From NCBI GenBank assembly GCA_022496205.1, contig WTXD01000034.1, forward strand, positions 62,001 to 126,000: DNA of 64,000 nucleotides, given 5' to 3'. Position 1 is the stretch's first letter. Every line of letters begins with the position of its first letter. This document shows positions 24,602 to 36,150 of the stretch, piece after piece. The translations under genes and the position numbers were made by a program. This DNA is from Gloeopeniophorella convolvens (Eukaryota; Basidiomycota; Agaricomycetes; Russulales). The notes below the pieces were generated by a model. It worked only from the letters and a program-made list of their open reading frames with translations. It did no database searches and was not told the origin of the DNA.

Positions 24602-25528
24602 GGCAACCTTCTCACCTACTACTATACAATATTCACACAATAATACTAGAATTGGGCTATTTCGCATCGATCGTCTCATGTGCGCCAGTGCTGCAAAGCG
24701 TAAGTGAATCACTTTGCTTGCAAGGCTAGCCCCAGGTTATGGCATACTGTAGTGGTTATAGCCGGGCGGCTACCAGGAACGAACATCGGCAATGGCCGGT
24801 GCCTATTGTAAGCCCCGCCTGCATCTTCGCTGCAACTATTCACTCACCTCCGCCGAGCTCTCAAAATGTCCTCCGCTCTTCGCAATCGCCCCTTACCTGC
24901 TGAGCGCTAGTCGAGCTGCACAACGTCGACGACGCGTGCCGCCTGCTCCTGGCCTGCCAGGGTGCATCTGCACGAGCAGACACGACACGACGCTGCCGTG
25001 CCCCGTGGACGATATGCAGAGCCCGAGCTACCGTCGTCTGCTGGAGAGCAGTCACGGCTTCACAAAAGAACGCAGCACCCGGGAAAGCGGCTCGACTGAC
25101 GTTACCGCCTGTGAAGCCTTCGTGAATTGCACCGACGACGGCGATTCCCGCGAGTGAGTCGTCTGCCGAATCTGTCTGCATGCGGTCGCTGACTCTAGGC
25201 CCCACTTACCGTTGCGCGGGCAAGTACTAGCTGCAGATCTGTCTTCTTGCCGCATGGCATTTGACTGGCACGGATCGTCTGGACTAGAGGCTGCCACCTG
25301 CACTCATGCGCTTCATGGGACACGGCCTCTGTATTCCTCGCTCTACAACGTGGGAATGACAGCAACTGCAATTCTAAATACCGAGCCGACTGATGCAGCT
25401 CCCTCAAATCCATTTCTGGTTGGTCTCCGTTGCTCGACATGTGTGTCTCTGCAGGGAGCAGCGGGTCAGCACCCAGTATCATCTCAAGGACTACTCTCTC
25501 GACTTACGTCTCAACTTTGCTCAGCTTT
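24602..25528. other. no gene recognised
   Basis: Contains the 3' flank of the transposase and the 3' flank of the small peptide gene. A minus frame at 24861-25205 (LAGIAVVGAIHEGFTGG) is open but matches nothing I know. Confidence 0.4.
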
Positions 25529-25737
25529 CTAGTTCTTGAAGATGAGGTTATGAATGGTATCTGCCTCAAGGGCGGCGGCTGTTGTCGAGCGAACGTCAGC
25601 CTTCAATTCCAAGGTCGCCTGCCCGGCGCTACAAACGCACCTTCTTCTGTGTCGACTACTGGGAGGGCAGCTGCGTCGCAGACCTGGAAGATCGCGGAAA
25701 GAACGACGACGACGAATGTGAAAGAGGCAAGCTTCAT
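25529..25737 (-). CDS. small secreted pe​ptide family, copy K (48 aa)
   Basis: Two exons, 25641-25737 and 25529-25578, with a 62-bp phase-1 intron (gtgcgt...acag). Exon 1 encodes a signal peptide (MKLASFTFVVVVLSAIF...) and the acidic stretch LPVVDTEE. Exon 2 encodes AAALEADTIHNLIFKN and the stop. It is the outlier of the family: about 10 kb from the main array, with a cysteine in the signal region and a basic C terminus. A TATA box (tatataaacc) lies about 115 bp upstream. Function unknown. It was found by matching the exon architecture of the copies further right, so it depends on that model. Confidence 0.7.
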
Positions 25738-25850
25738 GTATATGATAACAAAGGCGGGGTGGTGCTGCTGGACTAGTTGGTGCGTTGACTGGCTGGCAGT
25801 TAATTGGGTGGAGAGATGTTCTGGTACCCTTCAGCGATCGCCTGGCACGG

Positions 25851-25860
25851 TATATAAACC
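25851..25860 (-). promoter_or_regulatory. TATA box of peptide copy K
   Basis: tatataaacc on the plus strand, read in reverse for the minus-strand gene, about 115 bp before its ATG. Confidence 0.5.
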
Positions 25861-26629
25861 AGAGGGTGCTTCGCAGAGCCACCAGGTTCCACTGTACGGT
25901 AGGTATATGGCACACCCCATCTGGGTCCCCGGATCCTGTGCCCGTGGCATGCCGCTGTCAAACCCGTCGCGTGTCGCGTCGCGCAGTCCTGGCCGTCGCC
26001 CGCGCGCAGAGGATCTGGTGTCGCATGCGCCACGGCGGGTCGATCGGGTCCGTGGGCTGTCCTCCGTTACGAGCCACCCGCCGGCGGGCCTCAGTGTGTG
26101 ATGGGGCGACGCGTGAGCGAGGCGCCCCGTACCACCACAACCCAATAGCTATTGGGGATACCGCGCGGGTTCCGCGAGTACGCTATTACACGTATCTGTG
26201 TATCAGGATTGATTGAGTAGACTCAGTTGCTCCGCCGCAGCTATTTGGCAACGGGAGGATTCGTGGACTTGCCATATACAAGGGTACCAGTGTACCCGGC
26301 TTCGGGCCGTAAGAGGCAACGAAGTTGTGCATTGCACGAGGCCGGCGCCAATGGCTTATGCAAGACGCGTGGCGGTGCAGGAGCAATCAAGACTCGTATT
26401 TATCAACACAGCAGTCTATCTCGTCTATCGGTCGTTGCGTACCGTCCCCTGTTTTGAGTCGTGTCTCAGGCTGCTGCTCGATTGGCGTTTTCGTTTCCCA
26501 GACGTCATCTACGCACTCGTACACGACGCCTCTGTACTGCATCCTCCGCGCATTTCCTGCATTCTTTCCGCTACGCGTGCAACGCGGCACCGCCCCGGGG
26601 TTCGCTACGTACCCAGTGTCGGTGCCGTT
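25861..26629. other. no gene recognised
   Basis: Short frames only; the right end is the 3' flank of the GNAT gene. Confidence 0.4.
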
Positions 26630-27675
26630 TCAGGCCCCGATCTCTTTCGCCTCGGTTGGGAGGCCGGACTTGTGGATGAAGATGACGCCCGCGAAAACGC
26701 CCCAGGGCGTCTCCTTGTCCAGGCGGCCCTGCTCGACGAACCCGAGGCGGCGGTAGAACGCCGCCTGCAGCGCGCACCCGTATCAGAGCCCAGTGGCGGC
26801 CAGCACAAAGCGCACACGCACGTTCTCCTCGCTCTGCGTGCCGAGCGCGACGACCGTCCCTGTCTGCGCGGCCTCGGCGAGCACGTGCCGGATGAGCGCG
26901 GACGCGAGCCCGTGGTGCTGGTAGGCCGGGTCCGTCGCGATCACGTTCGCGTACATCGTCCCGCGCTCCATCTGTGTGCGCGCCGCTCAGCGTGCGGGGC
27001 TCTGCGTACGGGAAGATGAGACATCACGCACCTCGGGGCCGAAGATGCGCGTCTTGAGCGCGCGGGTCTCCGCGGAGAACTGGCACAGAGAGAACAGGTC
27101 AGGCCTAGTAGGAGACGGGCAGCGCAGCGCGGCGCACCTCGTCGAGGAACCATGTGCGGAACTTGGGCTCGAACTGGCTTAATAGATCCATGAAGCCCAG
27201 CGCGCGCTGCTCTGGCCTGCCCGCGCCCCGCCACTCAGCCCCGGCCTGCATCACAACGCAGGCTAAATAGGCGCGCAACGCACGTGGAGTATAACAGTTG
27301 TCCGGGCGGGAACCACACCGCGAGCGCGCGGATCGCGGTGGGGTCGGCGTCGTCCGCCGGCGCCGCCACGTAGATGGCGCCGCTGAGCGCGCCGGCGCGG
27401 ATCATGCCGCGCCAGAGGAGGTCCGCGAGCGCGGGGTTGCCGCCCGTAAAGACTTGCTCTGCGATATCTGGAGAACGCGTGCGCTGTTAGGTGTTGATAG
27501 GGAGGATAGGGTCGTGGTGGGGCACACCTCCCGCGTAGGCGCTCGCTGCTACGGCAACGGCTTTGTCAATCTGCTCAGCTGCGTGCGGGTTTGGCGTTCA
27601 ATGGGCTGTGGGTGGCAGTAGCTACGTACGGGTCGGGTTGTCGAGGCGGCGAACGAGGATCTTGGGTTGTGCCAT
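26630..27675 (-). CDS. GNAT N-acetyltransferase, paralogue 1
   Basis: Seven exons; introns 27579-27629, 27468-27527, 27217-27283, 27080-27137, 26972-27031 and 26765-26821. All positions are shared with the paralogue at 58.1 kb, which confirms the model. Start MAQPKILVRRLDNPT. The acetyl-CoA-binding motif A is YQHHGLASALIRHVLAEA (Q/RxxGxG/A form), preceded by MYANVIATDP and followed by VVALGTQSEEN and FYRRLGFVEQGRLDKETPWG, the C-terminal GNAT strand with Tyr. Substrate unknown; the family acetylates amines on small molecules or proteins. Cytosolic, no targeting signal. It belongs to a group of at least four copies in this window. Confidence 0.85.
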
Positions 27676-28347
27676 TCCGAGCGCAAGTTTGGAACAGGGC
27701 GGGGCGCAGTTGATGTGGGAAGAGCAGAGGCGGGGCTCTGCGCGGTTGCTTGGGTACTTGAGCTATGAGAGGGGAACACTTGCTATCGGGACGGTGCGCG
27801 GCCGGCTTCTGGTGCGCGAATTTGCAGCATGTGGTGGCCTGAGATCGAGAGGAGATAATCAAGTCAGCGAGAAGATCATCAACCATTGTGCCGCTGGGCT
27901 AGAAGGAGCGTTTCTGTATGTACAGTGGTTCCTAGGTTTCGAGATACGTGGGAGATTGGAAGAGAACACCTACGACCGAGCGTCACAGTCTGGCCATCCG
28001 CAGCCTCCTCACGCCTCGGACCAGGAGAAGTGCGTCTGCTCCCCGGCCGAGGAACTCCGACAAAGCCCACATTGTCTCTGGAAGTTATGTAATGCACTTG
28101 CACGATGGACTTGCCACTCGTGTTGACCCTTGCAGCGTACATGGAAAGCTCTAAAGCCATGCGTATTCAGGGCGTTATGCGAATGTCATGGTTCGCATCT
28201 ATGTTGATCGGGTGAAAGATCTCTGCGGAGGTCTCGGTGGAACATAAGCCGATGATGTAATCAACGGTGCCCTTGACCGCGGCGCAGTCGCCTGAACAGA
28301 CCCTCTTCAATCACCATCGACGACGACGCCGAGCGAGCTCAGAGACG
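27676..28347. other. divergent intergenic between GNAT 1 and the Abp1 homologue
   Basis: The genes on either side are divergent, so both promoters lie here. No further gene seen. Confidence 0.45.
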
Positions 28348-30752
28348 ATGTCTCTACAAGTAAATCTAGCAAGCCCCGACATTACTACAGCTTATCAGGA
28401 CGTCCTTAACGCACGCGGGATCGACTGGGTCATTCTCACGTACGAGAAGGCCTCGAACGATCTCAGAGTCCAGTCGACCGGCAGCGGTCTCGAGGATCTC
28501 GAGGAGGAATTCTCTGACGGCAGGTGAGCCCCCGCAGTTACCTGTGCCTCTCCACGATCTTTATATGCTCCACCAGAATTCAATATGCCTTTGCCCGAGT
28601 AACGGACCCGAACGTGAGCCAGAGGGTGTCGTCTTGGGCCACTCCGGCGGCTGATGATCTCGTCGGCAGAGCCACCTGCCCAAGTTCGTGCAGATCAACT
28701 GGTGCGGCGACGGCGTCCCCGAGGCAAAGAAGGGCCTCTTCCACACGCACTCGTCCGCCGTCGCCCGCTTCTTCCGCGGCACCCACGTCGTCATCAGCGC
28801 GCGCAACGAGGTCCGTCCCCCTCGCTCTGCCCCGGCCACCCGCTGATCCGACCTCCTCCCCAGTCCGACGTCACCCGCCCTGATCATGTCGCGCGTCGAG
28901 TCCGCGTCCGGCGCGAGGTACTCCGCGCACAACGAGCAGGCCCGCAAGTTCGAGCCGATCGCGCCCGTCGGGACGAACTACACGCCCGTGGCAAGGTCGA
29001 CATCGCCGCGCTCCGGAGCGCGCCCGCGTCCGCATCCGCCCCGCCCGCCCAAGCCGTCGGCCCCCGCCCTGCAGTTGCAGCCGCACCCGCTGCGCGCTCG
29101 ATGAACTTCGGCAGCGCCGCAGCGGCATCGCGCGTGCCCACTGGCAGCTGGGACGCCCCCGCGGCGGCGGTGTCCGCTGCACCTCCGCCTCCGCCGCCCG
29201 CCGCCTCGCGCCCGCCGCCTCGCGCCCGCCACCCGCCGCAGCGGCCGCCCCGCCCCCGGCCGCGCGCCCGGTGCCCGCGCACTCCGCGAGCGTCGTGAGC
29301 TCGAACGTCTCCACCAAGCCAGCCGAGGAAGACCGCATCGCGCCCGTCGTGAGTGCATCCCTAGTCCCATGTCTGGCATGGTGGGGCTGACGCGCGCGCA
29401 GGGCACCGCGTACACCCCGGTGTCGCTCCCGGCGCCCAAGAGGCTCCGGAACCCGTTTGAGGCGCAGCAGGCCGCGCAGTCCGCGCAGCCCGCCCCCGCG
29501 CCGCGCGCTGCCGCATCCGGCGGCAAGCTCACCTGGAGCGAGCGCCAGGCGCTCGCAAAGAAGCGCGCTGAAGAGGAGGCAGCCAGCAGCCGCTCCGCCG
29601 CGGTGCCGCCCGCCGCGCGCTCCGTTCCCGCTACTCCGTCTGCGGGGCGGTGGGGCGCGGCTGCTGCTGTCGGCGGCGGCGCGGCGATCGGCGCAGGCGC
29701 GGTGGGCAGATTCGCCAGCGCGGCGCGCGATCCGAGCCCGAGCCTGAGGAGGAGTTCGCGGTACGTGCGCTCTCGCGACGGAACGTGAGCTGCGCTGACG
29801 TTCGGTAGCCGCCGCCTCCCCCCGCCGCCGCCGCCGCCTCCCGTGGCAGCGCGTCCGCCCACACCAGAGCCTGAACCCGAACCGGAGCCGAGCCCGAGGC
29901 CGCGCCTCCGCCGCCTCCACCCCCGCCGCCGCCTCCGCCCCCGGTGGCGCCCGTGGCCCAGGTATACCCCTCGCGCCCCTTGCAAGCCGTCCGTCCTGAC
30001 GATGCACCCAGATGCAGCAGCTGAGCGTGCACGAGCCCGAGCCCGCGGCGGCGCCCGCGGCGCCCACAGGCGACCAAGGCCTGTGCGCAACCGCGCAGTA
30101 CGACTACGAGGTGCGCCGCGCGCTTTTGTCCATCGCTCACCCCCGCACTCACTTACGAGCGCGCGCCAGGCGGCCGAGGACAACGAGCTCGCGTTCGCCG
30201 AGGGCGAGCTGATCACGCGCATCTCGCGCGACGACGACGACTGGTGGTTCGGCTACAGCGCCGACGGCACGCGCAGCGGGCTCTTCCCCTCGCTCTACGT
30301 CGCGCTGCTCGAGCCGGGGCCCGAGGCCGCGCCGGAGCCGGAGCCCGAGCCGGAGGCAGAAGCGCCGCCGCCTCCCCCGCCTCCTCCCCCACCGCCTCCT
30401 CCGCCGGCGCCTGTCGCGCACGCCCCGGAACCGGAACCGGAGCCCGAGCCGGTCGCGGACGAGGGCGTCGTCGCGATCGCGCTGTACGAGTGCGTGGTCC
30501 GGGTTCTGCGCTGGTGATCCGGTGTGCTGACAGGGGTGTGCGCAGCTACGACGCGACGGAGGACAACGAGCTGACGCTGCGCGAGGGCGAGCGCGTCACG
30601 GAGGTCGAGGAGGTGTCCGAGGACTGGTGGCAGGGCCGCGACGCGCACGGGCGCGTCGGGCTGTTCCCTGGTGCGTTGTTGCGTCAATGCGCGCGAGAGC
30701 TTGATGCTGATGCCCGTGTCGTGCAGGGACGTACGTCGAGAAGGTGCAGTGA
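28348..30752 (+). CDS. actin-binding Abp1/drebrin-like protein with several frame breaks
   Basis: Predicted cortical actin-patch protein for endocytosis. The ADF-homology domain starts MSLQVNLASPDITTAYQDVL and continues KFVQINWCGDGVPEAKKGLF and GTHVVISARNE. After a Pro/Ala-rich linker with a helical segment (LTWSERQALAKKRAEEE), two SH3 domains follow: ATAQYDYEAAEDNELAFAEG with DDDWWFGYSADGTRSGLFPS, then ALYDYDATEDNELTLREGER with SEDWWQGRDAHGRVGLFPG. The gene has about nine introns, such as 28526-28575 and 30493-30546. Family-conserved segments fall in different frames around 28870, 28990, 29220, 29730 and 29890 without usable introns, one break being a 14-bp tandem duplication. Either the gene is decaying or the sequence has indel errors in GC-rich repeats. 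Confidence 0.78.
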
Positions 30753-31234
30753 GCGCTGCTGGGGCCGCGGAAGGACAGACGCCGTTGGATGTATGCATGC
30801 ATGTATGCACTGAACTATGCGAGAAGAAAAGCGGTACTGGTGCTCTCTCGAGTACGACGCCGGAGCGGCGGTGCGGTTGCGACGGGCGCCGCGTGTACAT
30901 GTGTACTGTACTGCTCGCGAGCCCCAGGAGTGCGCGCACGGTGCGCCTGAGCGAGACGGCCCTACTTCAAGTCATCAGATCCGGCGAGACGATATCTATC
31001 CCGGCTCGCCGCGCGCAGCATATTAGGGAGGTAGATACACACCGAACCGAACACACAGGAAGCCGAAACCAGACTGCACACAAACGAGCACACAGAGGGC
31101 AGGGACACGAACACGAACACGGATATCTATGCGAAAGAGGTATATACTGTATGTACGAACAGGACCACACGACACGCAGACTGCAGACATCAGACCGCCC
31201 AATAAAAACCCACAACAGACAACGCGCGCGCGCA
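30753..31234. other. convergent intergenic
   Basis: 3' flanks of two converging genes; ACAC-rich stretch at 31030-31130. No gene seen. Confidence 0.5.
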
Positions 31235-33613
31235 CTACGCCCCCAGCTCGTCCTCGTCCTCCTCCCCGTCCTCCCGCGCGCCCTCGCCCTCATCATCCCC
31301 ATCCAACACCCACCGCCGCCGCCGCCCGCCCGCCGAGCGCGGGCGCCCCGCACTCCCCAGCGCACCGGCACTCGGCACGCTCACGCGCCGCGCGCCGAAC
31401 CTTAGCAGCTCGCTCATGCTCCGGCGCACGCGCCCCGCACCCGCACCCGCACCCGGCGCGGGCAGGTCGAGCGAGTGCCCGCGCCGCGCCGGCAGCAGTG
31501 CGGTCGCGGAGGGCGAGGGCAGCGCGGGCTGCGAGGCGGACGCGGGGTGGTGTGCCGGCGCGGGGGTGGGGGCGGAGGAGCCGCTGTGCTGCGAGGACGA
31601 GGACGGCTGTGCGGGCGCGGTGTACGTCGCGAGCAGGGTCGGGTCGGTCGGCGAGCGCGCGCGCGCGCGCGGGCGTGGGCGCGGAGCGGGCGGCGGGTAG
31701 CGGAAGTGGTGCGCGGTGGACACGGCGGAGCGCGGCGAGGGCGCGGCTGTGCAGCGCAGGCGTCAGATGCAGGCTGGAGAGGGGGATAAGCAACGCAAAC
31801 GCACCTGTGGGCCCGTCCGACCCCGCCTCGTCCGCCTCGCCCTCCGCCTCGTCGCCCGACGGCCGGCCCTCCATCTCGAGGAACGAGTCCACGTCCACGA
31901 GCGCAGGCGCCGGCAACGGCGGCTGCGCGCGCGCGCGCTCCTTGCCCTTGCGGCTCCCGCGGCTCTTGCTGCGCGCCGGCTCGCCCGAGCGCGAGCCCGC
32001 GCGCGCGCGCGCGCGCGGGAGGCGCAGGCTCGCCTTGCCCGCGCGCATGCTGCGCGTGCGCGCGGCGCTCACGCGGCTCAGCTGGCTCGTGCCCGAGTGG
32101 CGGCGCGAGGGCGGGCACGCGGCGGCGGTGGTGTCGGCGGGGACGAGCGTCAGGCGCGCCTGGCGACGACGGCGGTGCCGGTCACGTCGACGACTTCGGC
32201 GCGCGAGAGCGTGTGCAGGTCCGCGCTCGCGCCGTCCGGGAGCACGCTGCTGGTCACGTCGTCCTCGTCGACATAGTCGCCGTCGCCGTCGTCCGACACC
32301 GCGTCGTCGTGCGGTGGTGCTGCAGCAGCAGCGGGCGGTGCAGGTGCGGGTGCGGCAGGCGGCGATGCGGCGGCGGCGGCCTTGAGGCGGTCGACCTCGG
32401 CGGCCTGCTCCTCGGCGACCTTCCACGCGTCGTCGAGCTCCCCGCGCAGCGCAGCGATCTGCGTGCGCGCCTTGTCGAGCTCGCGCGTGCGGCGCGCATA
32501 GCTCGCGTTGAGCTTGCGCAGCGCGACGGCGAGCGCGCTCGCGCGGTGCGTGTCGCGCGCGGCCGCGAGCTCCGCGCGGTGCGCGGCGGCGTGCAGGAGC
32601 GCCTGCGCGTGCGCGTCGAGCTGCGCGAGCGTGCCCGCGAGCTGCGCGAGGAGGTCGGCGTCCGCGCCGGCGGCGGCGAGCGCGCGGAGGAGCATCGCGC
32701 GGCGCTGCGCCTCGAAGCGCCAGCGCGCGGCGGCGGCGTCCCATGCGCGTTCGGTGCGCGCGGCGTCGGCGGGGATCTGGGTGTCGAGCGCGGCGGGCGG
32801 GAGGAGGCGGATGAAGTGCTCCTTGGCGCTCTCGCGGATCGCGCCCGAGACGAGGGTCTGGAGCTCGGCGGAGCTGAGGGTCCAGTGGGCGGCGTCGAGG
32901 GTGAGGTGTTTGTAGGGGAGGGGCTCGGGCGCGAGGACGAGCTGGGCGGAGGGGAGGACGAGCGGGGTGGTGGTGGTGGTGGTGGTGGTGGTGGTGGTGG
33001 AGTTGAGGGTCGCCTGGGAGGGCTTGCGGGGCGGGGTGGGGGTCGGCATGAGGGCGGGGGGAGGCGGAGGGGCTGGAGCGGGGGTGACTGGGCGAGAAGA
33101 GGAAGGGGTGTAGCGGTCGTCGTAAGATAAATGGCTGCGGGCAGGGGATACCGCGGCTGTTGGGCTCTCAGTGCGGGGGACATGGGAACCACCGGTGGCG
33201 GCGAGGGATTGGGGTGCAAAGATTGGGGGCGCGGTGGGCAAGGAGGGCGATTGAGGGTCTGAGGAGGGGGCGACGGGCGTTGACAGGAGGGGGACAGATG
33301 GGCGCGAGGACGCCTCTGTTGGCGGCGTGTCTGATCCGCGGGCAGACCAGGCGGGCGCGGGCTCTGGCGACGCCGAGGGGCGCTGCAGCGACTGCTCGTG
33401 CTGCTTGGATGAGTCTGCAGAGAGCGGGGGCTGCTTGCGGGTGCGGGGCCCAGCGGGGAGACGGGGGCGGGCGCGGAGCATGGCTGACCTGCCGAAGGAC
33501 GGGGAGAGGAGCGATGTCGGGGAAGAGAGCGAGTCTGGCGAGGTCGGGGAGGAGGAAGCGGAGGGATCTACGCTGTGAGTGTTGTAAGGGTCGCTCTGGG
33601 CGCTGTAAGCCAT
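31235..33613 (-). CDS. uncharacterised coiled-coil protein with Pro/Ser-rich ends
   Basis: Start MAYSAQSDPYNTHS at 33613. A long Ser/Pro-rich N-terminal part includes a run of Thr encoded by an (ACC) repeat at 32965-33001. The central conserved block is HLTLDAAHWTLSSAELQTLV and ESAKEHFIRLLPP, then an Ala/Arg/Glu-rich coiled coil (RTRELDKARTQIAALRGELD), an acidic linker (DDAVSDDGDGDYVDEDD) and a basic/acidic C terminus ending EGAREDGEEDEDELGA. A 58-bp intron lies at 31747-31804. Near 32150 the frame changes by one base: the open frame stops after TAVVARRA while the conserved-looking continuation RLTLVPADTTAA is in the next frame. A very short intron or a missing base would explain it. Product unknown; agaricomycete-type hypothetical. 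Confidence 0.62.
32965..33001. repeat. (GTG)n microsatellite in coding sequence
   Basis: About eleven tandem GTG triplets, read as a poly-Thr run on the minus strand. Likely length-polymorphic. Confidence 0.85.
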
Positions 33614-34447
33614 GTTGCGCGGTTGCTCCACACAGTTACAGACAGTTACAGAGGAGTTGTTACATGAGAACCTCCCGAACAGATCAAATCCGTCGTCTCA
33701 CAAGATTAATTCTCCCACAGCCACCATCCCTCCCAACACACCGTTCCCCTCTTGTTCACTGTCCACTGCTATAGCCTGCGATAGCCCGCTATAGCCTGCT
33801 ATAGCTATCATCTCTGCCAAGGCAGTGTGCCTCGGCGCCTCTGACACGGTCCATGACCAGCCGACTGTGCTCCATCTGGGGCCGATGCGCATGATTTCTT
33901 TTGCTGCCGCGCCTGCTTCTTTACTTATAACCTCCGACTGTCCACCACTTCTCCGTGTTCGAGCTTCAGCGCTTCAGCTCCCGTCGTCACTTCTTGTGGC
34001 ATCTGTGTATCAGCTTGGAACCGGGTCGGTGTCCGTGTCGAGATGCTACCGCTGCTTCGACAGACATCCAGCAGCTATGTCTTCGTCTGCCAAGGTTCGT
34101 CGGCATCGTCGTCTCCGACCCCTTCGCTTGCTCCGCTGGGTTCTTTTCCAGAAGATTCGCTTAGGCCACGGTCGCCGTCTTCAAGCACGACGCGGCTCTC
34201 TCGGCCAGTTTCAGCAACTGCTGGACCAGCACAGCCTGCGCATAACGCGGGCCAAGGGATCCTTCTTAGTCAAAACGAGTCGCTTCAGCATTTCCTTTCG
34301 GGACGGATGGCATAATGTCAAGTACAATCACTCCGCCACCTCCAGCTTATCCGACAACCTCGACGCCACCTAGCATCTCGTCAACTCAGGCTACACGCAC
34401 GCCACTCGTGTCTTACGGCATGGTCTTGCAACGCGCCGCGCCCCCGC
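33614..34447. other. intergenic with a short imperfect tandem repeat
   Basis: At 33769-33807 the unit ctatagcctgc(g)atag recurs with variation, giving clustered TATAG boxes. Frames at 33955-34503 are open but carry no recognisable motif or firm splice pattern. Confidence 0.4.
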
Positions 34448-34490
34448 TCAGAACACGACGTTGGGGCTGGACGGGCAGCGTCGTGCCAAA
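34448..34490 (-). pseudogene. small secreted peptide relic, copy J (exon 2 only)
   Basis: The minus strand ends CPSSPNVVF then stop, matching the family tail DPQPNVVF-stop. A TATA-like ATAAATA lies about 110 bp upstream, but no signal-peptide exon lies between, so exon 1 and the intron seem deleted. The upstream sequence resembles that of relic I at 39.7 kb. Confidence 0.45.
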
Positions 34491-35685
34491 TAGCACCAAG
34501 TAACGCTGCAGGAGTCACAGGACGGGACGTTCTGGCCCACCTCCCCACCGCGCGTGTATTTATCCCCGCATCCTGTATGTATGATCCCGGAGCTGCGTCA
34601 GAAACGAAGGCCTCTGTGCGATATTGTCCTTCCCCAGCCCCAGAGCCTGAGCGTGCTGCAAAACCGGGACCAGTAGTAGCAGGCTGACGCACCACCAGCT
34701 GCAGCTTCCTGATGCAAGAAGCCGCCAGTAGCCCGCTCCCACACTGCGTCGCGCTGGTGCCTTCCAGGTGCGCGGGGCCCGACTCGTGCCTGAATGCTGT
34801 GGTACTTACTGCATGCTAGTTCCCGTGCTCAATGCAGGACATGCGGCTAGTAAAAATAGGGCGCACGGGCGCCCGGCCGTTTCAATGGGCTTCGTGGCGT
34901 GGTGCGGGAAGTGCTCACACCTGCCTTCGGTGCGACTTCGATCGCATCAGGCCAAGCCCATGGTATGGAAACGTCGGCAGCTTTAAGTATGCCATTTCTT
35001 TGCCTCATTTGTCTTCGTGATCCCGCATCATGCATCCACGGCTGTCGACTTTCAGTGCGTGTGGGTACCCCTCGAGAGCCTAGAATAGGGAAGACCATGT
35101 TGAAGCTGTCGGGCAAAGTCAGCTCCCTGGACGGGTTCCGTTCTGCACCCGCGCGCCGCGCGGTATCTTTGGTACGCGATTCCGCTCATCGCACCAGTGC
35201 GGCAGACTTTTTACACAAAGCATCTCTGATAGTCTCGACGCGGAAACCTCCGTGCTTCAGGGTCGTGGGAAGATCTGATACTATAGGCGTCTTTTGTTCG
35301 AAGGACATTCTGGCAGCTGATAAAGCCAGGCTGGAAGACAACACCGTTTTCGGACGTGGCATCTCTTCGTACAAAATGGAACAGCCCGTGACCAGACAAC
35401 CCTTTGGTCAAGGTCATCGTTGGCCATGACGTCGCGTCCTCACACATGCAGGTACCTTGCTACCGAACAGCGTTGTTGAAGTATTACCTCATGGAGGATG
35501 ACACAGGTCCTACATCAAGGCAGCTCTGTTACGTCGGCACCCAAGCGGCGCGATCTACCGTTTGCTCCTCCTCTCCGTCTTACACTATCGTCAGAACAGG
35601 TCCGACCGCGACGTTCTGCCCAAGTCTGCACATTCACACTGGCACGGCTCTCCGCTCTGTCCTCCGACCCTCCGATCCCGTCCAC
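34491..35685. other. no gene recognised
   Basis: Spacer between peptide copies J and A; short frames only. The right end enters the duplicated block shared with 40.3-40.9 kb. Confidence 0.4.
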
Positions 35686-36150
35686 CTAGCGAAAGATCTC
35701 AATATCGGCCCCGAAGGACAACGCCTCGTCTGTCCAACGCGTGCACCGTCACCGATCAGGCTGGGCCCACGTTCAGGTAGATCACACGGAGCACGCACCT
35801 TCGTCAGGGTCTGTGCTAGGCGGCGCAACGGCCGCCCCTGCGGCCCGGAACAGCGCGAATGCAAATAGGACCGCCGCGGCTTGGCGCAGGAGCTTCATAG
35901 TCGCTGCTACAGATATCGCGCCGGGTCCGCGGGAGGCGGGTGAAAGTGAGAAGTTGTGGGTCCCACCACCTCTTTGCGCCTATATAAGCCCTCACGCAGA
36001 CGAGCAGATCTGCGCCACTTGTCCTCTCGGCTGTACTGGATACTAAGAAAGCCTGCAATATGATGTCTGTGAGCGCGCAATTATGACCCAACAACACGGG
36101 CGCAGATCACGGAGTTCGCGCGCGGGCGCCTCGCAACTTCAAATTGATTG
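35560..36150. repeat. segmental duplication, left copy (carries peptide gene A)
   Basis: This block and 40330-40895 are clearly homologous over the peptide gene, its TATA box (tatataagcc at 35981), the leader (gcgccacttgtcctctc) and the flank ending gggcgcagatcacggagttc. They differ by scattered substitutions and small indels, so the duplication is not recent. Confidence 0.75.
35686..35898 (-). CDS. small secreted peptide family, copy A (47 aa)
   Basis: Exon 1 (35799-35898) encodes a signal peptide beginning MKLLRQAAAVLFAFALFRAA and the acidic end STDPDE. A 69-bp phase-1 intron (gtgcgt...ggacag) is followed by exon 2 (35686-35729), encoding DEALSFGADIEIFR-stop, with its first residue split across the intron. 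The TATA box tatataagcc at 35981 is 83 bp upstream of the ATG. Closest relative is copy B in the duplicated block. The predicted mature peptide is about 25 residues, acidic and Cys-free. No family recognised. Confidence 0.75.

Noticed and set aside
24745..24815. tRNA-like stretch (tagtggttatagc resembling a D arm)
   Set aside because: No B-box (GGTTCRANNCC) and no closing acceptor stem could be found.
24861..25205. Minus-strand 114-residue frame
   Set aside because: Faint similarity to helical N-terminal regions of agaricomycete NTPase-like proteins, but no second exon or firm motif.
28864..28894. 31-bp intron to rescue the first Abp1 frame break
   Set aside because: Too short for this genome's introns, and it would delete the conserved ALIMSRVE segment.
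28871..30222. Two minus-strand frames of about 400 residues
   Set aside because: Antisense to the Abp1 homologue, low-complexity Arg/Gly/Ala composition, no motif.
33955..34503. Possible short spliced gene (MSSSAK... and MSSTITPPPPAY...)
   Set aside because: Open frames are short, splice choices arbitrary and no conserved sequence is recognisable.
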